Origin: Nitrospirae bacterium UBA4572
Lineage (GTDB): Bacteria; Nitrospirota; Leptospirillia; Leptospirillales; Leptospirillaceae
NCBI GenBank assembly: GCA_002387725.1
Contig: DGKK01000053.1
Span: 1-5,654 of the forward strand
Direction: 5' to 3'
DNA length: 5,654 nt
Of the stretch, positions 1 to 5,315 are shown one piece after another. Under the pieces are notes generated by a model that had not been told where the DNA came from, ran no database searches, and worked only from the letters and a program-made list of their open reading frames with translations. The position numbers were made by a program, and so were the translations under genes. Each line of letters opens with the position of its first letter. Positions within the stretch are counted from its first letter, which is position 1.

Positions 1-9
1 TATCCCTCC

Positions 10-25
10 CCGGCATGAATGCCGG
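10..25. repeat. Perfect 7-bp inverted repeat (hairpin or operator) before the kinase gene
   Basis: The arms CCGGCAT (10-16) and ATGCCGG (19-25) are perfect complements around a 2-nt centre. As RNA this would probably fold as a 6-bp stem with a TGAA loop. No T-run follows, so it is not a classical terminator. It lies 18 nt before the annotated kinase start and could be an operator, the leader hairpin of the kinase mRNA, or the remnant end of an upstream gene: a TGA at 16-18 is in another frame. The role is undetermined. Confidence 0.4.
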
Positions 26-43
26 AGTCTCCCGCGCAAGAGG

Positions 44-2032
44 ATGAAGACACACCGGAAAGACACTCTCGGAACGCTTTCATTTACCATTCCCCTCGAA
101 CGGATCCTGTCCCGGGACTCTGAAGGGGCCGGTGAGGGCGGATTTTGCCTCTTCGACCGCCAGGGAGTCGTTCACTTCACCTCGCCCGACTGCGAAAGGA
201 TTCTTCGGGAGCTCCATGTCGACTCCCCCGATGGCACCTCCCGCTCCCTGGAGTCCCATCTCAGGGAGATCGCCCGGCAGGTTCTGACGACCACTTCAGC
301 CCTTCGCCGCAAGATTGCCGCACGCACCCCGGAGGGGGATCCCCGCATCGTCGACTGCCAGGCGACATGTCTTCCGGGGGCGCTCTCCGGAGAGGACCGG
401 GCCCTTGTCCATGTTCAGGACATGACGGACCTTGAGGTCCTGGCCCGGGAAACCCTGGCCTTCGGGCGCTATCAGGAGGTTCTGGGGCGCATCGCCCATC
501 TGGCCGTCAAGGGCGCCGAAATCACCGAGATTGCCGAGATGGCCTCCCGGGAGACCGCCCGAGCGCTCGACGTGGAGTTCTGCAAAATTCTGATTCCCGG
601 TGACTCCGATCCGCTCCTTCACCTGATGGCGGGAGTGGGATGGAGGCCCGGCCTTGTGGGAAGCTATGTTCAGGAGGGCGGGATTCACTCCCAGGCGGGA
701 TTTTCCATCCGGCAGAAGCGACCTGTCATCGTGGAGGATCTCCTCACCGAAACGCGCTTTTCCCCCTCCAAGCTCCTCTCCGAGCATGGCGTCCGTTCGG
801 GGGTGAGCGTTCCCATGATGTTCCAGGACCAGGTGCTCGGGGCCATGAGCGCCCACACCACAAGCGTCCGGCGCTTCGACCCGACGGAGATCGCCTTCCT
901 CGAAACGGTGGCCAACACCTTTGCCACGCTCCTTGAGCGCTGGAAGCGGGAGGAGACCCAGCTCTCCCTCTACAAAAGACTCTTTGCCCAGCTCCAGGAC
1001 GGGGTGATCCTGACCGATACCCGGGGGATGATCCTCGAATGGAATCCCGCCATGGAACGGATGTCGGGAATTGTCCGGCAGGAGGCCATCGGCCGAACCC
1101 CCCGGATCCTGTCCTCGGGACGCCAGCCCCCCGAATTCTATGACACCCTCTGGCAGAACCTCCTGTCCGGCAAACCCTTTACCGGACGCTTCATCAACCG
1201 GCGGCGGGACAAGACGGAGTTTCTCGTCTGGGAGAACATCAGTCCGGTGATGGATCCCGACGGCACCATCCGGTATTTTCTGGCCATCCTGACCGACCTC
1301 TCGGAGCGGGAGCGCCTCCTCGAGGCCCTCCGGCACACCGAGCAGATCCGCCTGGTGGGACAGCTTGCCGGAGGCCTTCTCCATGAAATCCGCAATCCCC
1401 TCATCGGCATCGGAAGCCTCGCCGACCACATGGGACAAAGCCGGGAGCTTCCCGAGCCCCTTCGTCGCCAGGCCTCGCTCATCACCCGGGAGGCCCGGCG
1501 GATCGATGAGCTGCTCGAGAGCCACCTCTCCCAGCTCCGCCCCCGAAGCTTCGATCTCTCGGAGATCTCCCTCGACGAGCTCATCCGGGATACCCAATCC
1601 CTCCTGTCGGAGACCTTCAAAAAGCGCCAGGTCACGCTCCGGATCACCCACGCCGGGGATGTTCCTTCGGTGGAAGGGGCCCGGGGGCCCCTTCAGCAGG
1701 TTTTTCTCAATCTGGCGATGAATGCCCTCGACGCCATGTCCTCGGGAGGAGGAAGCCTCGACATCCACCTCTCCCGGGAAGATCGCCCGACCGGGGAGGG
1801 CGTCTCGGTCTGCCTCAAGGACACGGGACCCGGGATCTCCCCGGCCCTTCTCAAACGCATCAACGAGCCCTTCTTCACCCATGGCAAGGCGAAGGGGGTG
1901 GGGCTGGGACTCACAATCTGCCGTGACATCGTCGACCGGCACCGGGGCCACCTGCTCATCGAAAGCCCCGGAGAGGGAGGGGTTCGGGCCACGGTCTGGC
2001 TTCCCCTGAGACAGGAACAGGAGTCCCCATGA
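44..2032 (+). CDS. Soluble PAS-GAF-PAS sensor histidine kinase (NtrB-like), partner of the downstream response regulator
   Basis: This 662-aa sensor kinase autophosphorylates a histidine and passes the phosphate to the regulator encoded next to it. Domains in order: a divergent PAS (about residues 33-130), a GAF domain (about 145-298), a second PAS (about 305-430, with the typical DGVILTDTRGMILEWN start), a HisKA dimerisation domain with H-box LLHEIRNPL and phospho-acceptor His447, then a HATPase with N-box NLAMNALDAM (Asn560), G1 box DTGPG (Asp593), F-box EPFF and G2 box GVGLGL (618-623). No signal peptide or hydrophobic segment is visible, so it should be cytoplasmic and sense an internal signal; the ligand cannot be told. 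The start is provisional. AAGAGG abuts the ATG with no spacing, no well-placed Shine-Dalgarno is seen, and the frame stays open to the left edge without another usable start codon. The gene overlaps the regulator by 4 nt. Confidence 0.93.
   Translation: MKTHRKDTLGTLSFTIPLERILSRDSEGAGEGGFCLFDRQGVVHFTSPDCERILRELHVDSPDGTSRSLESHLREIARQVLTTTSALRRKIAARTPEGDPRIVDCQATCLPGALSGEDRALVHVQDMTDLEVLARETLAFGRYQEVLGRIAHLAVKGAEITEIAEMASRETARALDVEFCKILIPGDSDPLLHLMAGVGWRPGLVGSYVQEGGIHSQAGFSIRQKRPVIVEDLLTETRFSPSKLLSEHGVRSGVSVPMMFQDQVLGAMSAHTTSVRRFDPTEIAFLETVANTFATLLERWKREETQLSLYKRLFAQLQDGVILTDTRGMILEWNPAMERMSGIVRQEAIGRTPRILSSGRQPPEFYDTLWQNLLSGKPFTGRFINRRRDKTEFLVWENISPVMDPDGTIRYFLAILTDLSERERLLEALRHTEQIRLVGQLAGGLLHEIRNPLIGIGSLADHMGQSRELPEPLRRQASLITREARRIDELLESHLSQLRPRSFDLSEISLDELIRDTQSLLSETFKKRQVTLRITHAGDVPSVEGARGPLQQVFLNLAMNALDAMSSGGGSLDIHLSREDRPTGEGVSVCLKDTGPGISPALLKRINEPFFTHGKAKGVGLGLTICRDIVDRHRGHLLIESPGEGGVRATVWLPLRQEQESP
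2019..2023 (+). promoter_or_regulatory. Ribosome binding site of the response regulator
   Basis: AGGAG lies inside the end of the kinase gene, 5 nt before the ATG at 2029. Together with the ATGA stop/start overlap (2029-2032), it fixes the regulator's start and suggests translational coupling. Confidence 0.8.
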
Positions 2033-3450
2033 GTTCCAGCATCCTTTTGGTGGAAGACGAACCCCTGATTCGGGAGGCCTTTGCCCTTCGCCTCTCGGAA
2101 CGGGGCTACCAGGTGACCACCGCGACCTCCGCCGAAGAGGGGCTTGTGGCCCTGCGTACCTCCCCCCCGGACATCCTTCTTTTGGACATTGTCATGCCGG
2201 GGATGTCGGGGCTCGACCTTCTCCGGGAGATCCGGGCCTCGGACCTCGATATCCCCGTCATCCTGCTCACCGCCCGGGGAACCGTCAAGGATGCGGTGGA
2301 GGCCATGCGCCTCGGGGCCTTCGACTTCGTGGCCAAGAACATCGACATGGACGAGCTCTTTCTTTCGGTCTCGAATGCCGTGCGATTTCTCGCCCTGTCC
2401 CGGGAGGCCCGCTACTGGACGAGCCGGGAATCCGGCCGATACTCCCTCGACCGGATGATTGCGGAAAGCCCCGCCGGAGCATCCCTGCGGGATCAGGTGG
2501 CGGGCCTTGTGGAAAACGACAGGGTGACGGTTCTTCTTCAGGGCGAGACCGGAACGGGCAAGGAGTATGTCGCCAAGGTGCTCCATTACAACGGCCCCTC
2601 CGGGGACCGCCCCTTCATCGAGGTGGACTGCCCAGCGATCCCCTCCGAGCTCTTCGAGAGCGAGCTCTTCGGCTATGAAAAAGGGTCCTTCACCGGAGCC
2701 ACCGGCCGGCGCATCGGCCTGGTCGAACTCGCCGAGGGGGGAACGGTCCTCCTCGACGAGATCGGCGACCTTCCCCTGCCCCTTCAGGCCAAGCTTCTCC
2801 GGGTCATCGAGGAGCGCACCATCCGTCGGGTGGGAGGAGGAGCTCCCTTCCCGGTGAATGTCCGCTTCATGGCCGCCACTCACCGGGATCTCCGCGTCGC
2901 GGTGAAGGAGGGGCGCTTTCGGGAGGATCTTTTCTATCGGCTCAATGTCGTGACCCTCGCCATCCCCCCGCTTCGGGAGAGGGTTGGTGACATCGTCCCC
3001 CTGGCCGAACGTTTTCTGCATCTCTCGGCCCAGACCTTTCGCAAGAAGATCCTGCGCCTCTCTCCCGCCGCCCAGAAGCTTTTGAAGGGCTATTCCTTTC
3101 CCGGGAACATCCGGGAGCTCTCGAACCTGGTGGAACGGGCCGTTCTCTTTTGCTCGGGAACCCAGCTCGAGCCCGGCCATTTTCCCTCGGATCTCCGCTC
3201 GCCCGCCCACGAGCCCCTTCCCGTGGCCATCCCGGACGATCCCGATCCCCGCACCCTTCTCCTGCCCTTCCGGATGGGAGAGGACACCCTCGATGGAGTG
3301 GAGCGCCGGCTGATCGCCGACATTCTCGCCCGCTCGGGGGGAAACAAGACCCGGGCGGCGCAGGCTCTAGGAATCAGCCGCTGGGCCCTGGACCGTCGCC
3401 TGAAAGGCGATCAGGAGGAGGCAGAATCGCCCGGAAACGACCCCTCCTGA
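2029..3450 (+). CDS. NtrC-family sigma-54-dependent response regulator (REC, AAA+, Fis HTH)
   Basis: This 473-aa protein should activate sigma-54 promoters when phosphorylated. The receiver domain (about 1-120) has acidic residues Glu9/Asp10, phospho-acceptor Asp53 in LLLDIVMPG, Thr81 and Lys103. Lys103 is followed by Asn where most receivers have Pro. The AAA+ domain has Walker A GETGTGKE (172-179), the sigma-54-contacting L1 loop GSFTGA (219-224; Ser replaces the first Ala of GAFTGA, a tolerated variant), Walker B with Asp243-Glu244 in TVLLDEIGD, and the FREDLFYRLNV arginine region. The C-terminus carries a Fis-type helix-turn-helix (NKTRAAQALGISRWALDRRLK, 439-459 without its last residues being certain). 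Length is normal for NtrC-type regulators. Its gene overlaps the kinase gene, so the two form a cognate pair. It is not classical NtrC by any evidence here; the target genes are unknown, but the neighbouring minus-strand operon carries a candidate sigma-54 promoter. Confidence 0.96.
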   Translation: MSSSILLVEDEPLIREAFALRLSERGYQVTTATSAEEGLVALRTSPPDILLLDIVMPGMSGLDLLREIRASDLDIPVILLTARGTVKDAVEAMRLGAFDFVAKNIDMDELFLSVSNAVRFLALSREARYWTSRESGRYSLDRMIAESPAGASLRDQVAGLVENDRVTVLLQGETGTGKEYVAKVLHYNGPSGDRPFIEVDCPAIPSELFESELFGYEKGSFTGATGRRIGLVELAEGGTVLLDEIGDLPLPLQAKLLRVIEERTIRRVGGGAPFPVNVRFMAATHRDLRVAVKEGRFREDLFYRLNVVTLAIPPLRERVGDIVPLAERFLHLSAQTFRKKILRLSPAAQKLLKGYSFPGNIRELSNLVERAVLFCSGTQLEPGHFPSDLRSPAHEPLPVAIPDDPDPRTLLLPFRMGEDTLDGVERRLIADILARSGGNKTRAAQALGISRWALDRRLKGDQEEAESPGNDPS

Positions 3451-3505
3451 GTCTTTTGCTTCTCCCTGAGCACCTTCCCGATGCCTTTTCCTTTGGAAAG
3501 ACGGC

Positions 3506-3533
3506 AAAAAAAAGGAGGGGATTTCTCCCCTCC
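3506..3533 (-). terminator. Rho-independent terminator of the isocitrate dehydrogenase operon
   Basis: Read on the minus strand, an 8-bp GC-rich stem (GGAGGGGA / TCCCCTCC) closed by a GAAA tetraloop is followed directly by eight T residues (A-run at 3506-3513 on the plus strand). It starts about 30 nt after the stop codon of the 115-aa gene. On the plus strand the same hairpin has no following T-run, so it is a poor terminator for the two-component operon that converges on it from the left, although the hairpin may still impede read-through. Confidence 0.9.
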
Positions 3534-3562
3534 CTCTCCAAGCCTGAATAACGGGTGGTGTT

Positions 3563-3910
3563 CTAGTAGGCCTTGCTGAATCCCGCCTCGTCTCCGTAGT
3601 TCCAGAGCTTCTGGGCCGCCGACCACTTCCACTTCTTCGACAGGGCCGCGATGAAGGTGTCCACATCGGCATCGGTCACCGTCTTGGTCGCCATGAAGCG
3701 GCAGCGATACCAGTTGACCAGCATGAGGTCGTCGCTCACGTACCCCGGCCAGACCTTCGTTCCGCGATTGGAGACGAACTCGATCTTGAAGGCGCCGTAG
3801 TCGTCGAACTGGGGGATGCCGTTTTCGGTGATGATATAAACATCCACACCCACGAGGGTGATGGGTTTTGCTGGCCGCTTGGCGCGGCCGGTCGTCGCTT
3901 TCGTCAACAT
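3563..3910 (-). CDS. Stand-alone isocitrate dehydrogenase C-terminal domain protein
   Basis: This 115-aa protein matches, from memory, the extra C-terminal domain of the roughly 496-aa Thermus thermophilus isocitrate dehydrogenase. Shared blocks are GVDVY (21-25; GVDVF in Thermus), SNRGTKVWP (47-55; SNRGTQVYP), WYRCRF (67-72; HYRCRF), a Trp-rich helix with QKL (94-102), and the ending EAGFSKAY (108-115; EPGFTKA). About 17 residues of basic, Lys/Arg-rich tail precede the domain. The gene follows the catalytic isocitrate dehydrogenase gene after a 27-nt gap and has its own AAGGAG 7 nt before the ATG, so it is very likely made as a separate polypeptide. I infer that it binds the 336-aa subunit and contributes to assembly or regulation; no catalytic residues of its own are recognisable. 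It ends in TAG before a strong terminator. Confidence 0.9.
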   Translation of the reverse strand: MLTKATTGRAKRPAKPITLVGVDVYIITENGIPQFDDYGAFKIEFVSNRGTKVWPGYVSDDLMLVNWYRCRFMATKTVTDADVDTFIAALSKKWKWSAAQKLWNYGDEAGFSKAY

Positions 3911-3917
3911 GACAGTG

Positions 3918-3923
3918 CTCCTT
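3918..3923 (-). promoter_or_regulatory. Ribosome binding site of the isocitrate dehydrogenase C-terminal-domain gene
   Basis: AAGGAG on the minus strand sits 7 nt before the ATG at 3910, within the 27-nt gap after the catalytic gene's TAA. It supports independent translation initiation rather than a broken single gene. Confidence 0.85.
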
Positions 3924-3937
3924 CGCTCGTAGGGGTC

Positions 3938-4948
3938 TTAGACGGTGTCCATGGCACGGATGATGGCATCGGCATATTCGTCGGTGGAAGCCGTCCCGCC
4001 GGCATCGTAGGTCAGGGTCTTGGCCTCGGCCAGAACCTTGTTCATGCCCTTCTCGATCTTGTCCGCGGCGGCATTTTCACCGATCCAGCGGAGCATCATC
4101 ACTCCCGAGAGGAGGACGGCGGAGGGGTTGACCTTCTTCATTCCGGCGTACTTTGGAGCCGATCCGTGAACCGCCTCGAAGATGGAGCAGTTGTCGCCGA
4201 TGTTGGCACCGGGAGCGAATCCCAGTCCGCCCACAAGTCCGGCGCAGAGGTCGGAGAGGATATCCCCGTAGAGGTTCGGAAGCACGAGGCAATCGAACTG
4301 TGCGGGGTTTCTCACGAGCTGCATGCAGCAGTTGTCGACGATGATGTCACCGGCTTCGATCTCGGGGTACTTCTTGGCCACCTCGCGGAAGGCTTCCAGG
4401 AAGAGACCATCGGTCATCTTCATGATGTTCGCCTTGTGAACGCACTGGATCTTCTTGCGTCCATTGGCCTTGGCCCACTTGAAGGCAAACTCGGCGATCC
4501 GGACCGATCCCGGCCAGGTGATCACCTTGAGGCACTGGGCCACCTCGTCGGAGACCATGTGTTCGATGGCGGCATAGGAGTCCTCGGTGTTCTCCCGGAA
4601 GGTCAGGATGTCGATCTGGTCCCAAGGGCGCTTCAACACGGGGATCAGCTTGGCCGGACGAACGTTGGCATAGAGATCGAAGAGCTTTCTGAGCGTCACG
4701 TTCGCGCTTTTGTGGCCGGTTCCGACCGGTGTGGTCGTGGGGCCCTTGATGGCAATCTTGTTCTTCGCAATCGACTTGATGGTCTTCTCAGGGAGAAGGG
4801 TTCCATACTTGTCCAGGCAGTCGAGCCCGATATCTTCATACTCCCAGACAATCTCCACGCCGCTGTGGTCGATGACCCTTCGGGCCGCTTCGCAGATTTC
4901 CGGCCCTGTTCCCTCGCCGGGAAGCATCGTGATGACATGTTTTCCCAT
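3938..4948 (-). CDS. icd: Isocitrate dehydrogenase, catalytic subunit (Thermus-type, predicted NADP-preferring)
   Basis: This 336-aa cytoplasmic enzyme of the isocitrate/isopropylmalate dehydrogenase family interconverts isocitrate and 2-oxoglutarate plus CO2. It serves the TCA cycle, or the reductive cycle in autotrophs. Visible isocitrate-binding residues are Ser81, Asn83 and Arg87 in KSANVTLRK, Arg97 in YANVRP, Arg118 and Tyr125 in FRENTEDSY, and Lys172 in VHKANIMK. The metal-binding acids are Asp205, Asp229 and Asp233 (YGDILSD). The cofactor loop reads HGSAPKYAG: Lys266-Tyr267 correspond to the E. coli Lys344/Tyr345 pair that favours NADP, where NAD enzymes usually have Asp-Ile. The fit to T. 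thermophilus isocitrate dehydrogenase is close, but the chain stops where that protein continues into a C-terminal domain, and that domain is encoded by the next gene. GGAGGT lies 8 nt before the ATG. Isopropylmalate or homoisocitrate dehydrogenase is less likely given the Ser/Asn substrate motif. Confidence 0.95.
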   Translation of the reverse strand: MGKHVITMLPGEGTGPEICEAARRVIDHSGVEIVWEYEDIGLDCLDKYGTLLPEKTIKSIAKNKIAIKGPTTTPVGTGHKSANVTLRKLFDLYANVRPAKLIPVLKRPWDQIDILTFRENTEDSYAAIEHMVSDEVAQCLKVITWPGSVRIAEFAFKWAKANGRKKIQCVHKANIMKMTDGLFLEAFREVAKKYPEIEAGDIIVDNCCMQLVRNPAQFDCLVLPNLYGDILSDLCAGLVGGLGFAPGANIGDNCSIFEAVHGSAPKYAGMKKVNPSAVLLSGVMMLRWIGENAAADKIEKGMNKVLAEAKTLTYDAGGTASTDEYADAIIRAMDTV

Positions 4949-4956
4949 CAGTTGAA

Positions 4957-4962
4957 ACCTCC
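4957..4962 (-). promoter_or_regulatory. Ribosome binding site of the isocitrate dehydrogenase gene
   Basis: GGAGGT on the minus strand is 8 nt before the ATG at 4948. This strong site supports the chosen start, which also gives the expected family N-terminus (glycine-rich LPGEGTGPE at residues 9-17). Confidence 0.85.
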
Positions 4963-4991
4963 ATTCGTCAGACTTTGAGTCCGGTGTGTTT

Positions 4992-5017
4992 CCGCCCTTT
5001 CCTCATTGAAAGGGCGG
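4992..5017 (-). promoter_or_regulatory. Perfect 10-bp hairpin at the predicted 5' end of the isocitrate dehydrogenase mRNA
   Basis: The arms CCGCCCTTTC (4992-5001) and GAAAGGGCGG (5008-5017) pair perfectly around a 6-nt loop. If the -24/-12 promoter at 5031-5047 is used, transcription would begin near 5020, so the stem would lie within the first few nucleotides of the mRNA. A 5' stem of this kind commonly protects transcripts from decay. An operator is also possible. No U-run follows on either strand, so it is not an intrinsic terminator. Confidence 0.7.
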
Positions 5018-5030
5018 GCAATCCACAATT

Positions 5031-5047
5031 AGCAAGAGAAGTGCCAA
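5031..5047 (-). promoter_or_regulatory. Sigma-54 (-24/-12) promoter of the isocitrate dehydrogenase operon
   Basis: On the minus strand TTGGCAC (5047-5041) and TTGCT (5035-5031) are separated by 5 nt. This places the GG at -25/-24 and the GC at -13/-12 with exact spacing, a near-perfect match to the sigma-54 consensus TGGCAC-N5-TTGCW. The inferred start of transcription is near 5020, giving a leader of about 72 nt to the ATG at 4948. Sigma-54 promoters need an AAA+ activator, and one is encoded at 2029-3450. No convincing sigma-70 promoter was seen, although the AT-rich DNA upstream could hide one. Confidence 0.82.
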
Positions 5048-5070
5048 ACGATTGTTTTCACGCAAGTCAC

Positions 5071-5100
5071 TTTGAATAAATATTATTTAAAAAATAAAGA
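5071..5100. other. AT-rich tract between promoter and candidate enhancer sites
   Basis: About 30 bp is almost entirely A/T, in a window that is otherwise GC-rich. It sits at about -51 to -80 relative to the inferred start. In sigma-54 systems this is where DNA bending (often by IHF) brings the bound activator to the polymerase. I do not see a clear IHF consensus, so the bending role is an inference from composition and position. Confidence 0.4.
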
Positions 5101-5121
5101 AATCCATGAAGAGCGGTATCG

Positions 5122-5177
5122 CACGCAATAATCGGGCATATTCGCACGAATATGGAAAGTGCGTGCGGAATCACGCA
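5122..5177. promoter_or_regulatory. Candidate upstream activator sites (inverted repeats with CACGCA half-sites)
   Basis: The clearest element is TGCGTG-N6-CACGCA (5160-5177), a perfect dyad of the size bound by Fis-type helix-turn-helix dimers. A further CACGCA half-site is at 5122-5127, and a second perfect dyad, CATATTC-N4-GAATATG, at 5137-5154. A lone CACGCA is at 5059-5064. Relative to the inferred start at 5020 the cluster covers about -102 to -157, the usual range for enhancers of sigma-54 activators. The binding protein is not identified; the adjacent NtrC-family regulator is the natural candidate. Confidence 0.5.
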
Positions 5178-5180
5178 TGA

Positions 5181-5315
5181 AAAAACTCAAATAAAAAAGA
5201 CGGCAGGATGATCGGAGAAGAATTCAGGGCAGGAGAAGTTTAAAGGGTGGAGGAGTCGTCGTTGGTCTGAGATTTGTGCTTTCCGGATCAACGGGCCGGG
5301 AAGGAGGCGAGAGAG
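5181..5315. other. Non-coding spacer after the transglutaminase-like gene
   Basis: I find no credible gene here. The plus strand is purine-rich. An A-rich stretch near 5179-5199 would read as a T-rich run on the minus strand downstream of the transglutaminase-like gene, but no stable stem precedes it, so I do not call a terminator. The whole stretch from 4949 to 5315 is gene-free; its left part holds the isocitrate dehydrogenase control region. Confidence 0.5.

Noticed and set aside
296..1951. 551-codon open frame on the minus strand
   Set aside because: It lies wholly antisense to the kinase gene and its translation is Gly/Pro/Glu-rich with no recognisable domain. It results from GC-biased third codon positions leaving few stops on the other strand.
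1693..3210. 505-codon open frame on the minus strand
   Set aside because: It is antisense to the kinase end and the regulator, spans two genes with strong domain evidence, and resembles no protein family.
3514..3533. Terminator for the plus-strand two-component operon
   Set aside because: On the plus strand the hairpin is followed by CTCTCCAAG with no T-run; the run of eight T lies only on the minus-strand side.
3563..4948. Isocitrate dehydrogenase as a nonsense-mutated pseudogene
   Set aside because: Both parts keep all family motifs, the second has its own well-spaced ribosome binding site and start, and a strong promoter and terminator frame the pair. A working two-subunit arrangement is more likely.
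4166..4978. 270-codon open frame on the plus strand
   Set aside because: It is antisense to the isocitrate dehydrogenase gene, whose catalytic motifs are all present; the translation has no domain.
5106..5180. 24-codon open frame on the plus strand (MKSGIARNN start)
   Set aside because: It lacks a good ribosome binding site, overlaps the candidate enhancer dyads, and resembles no known peptide. The dyads explain the sequence better.
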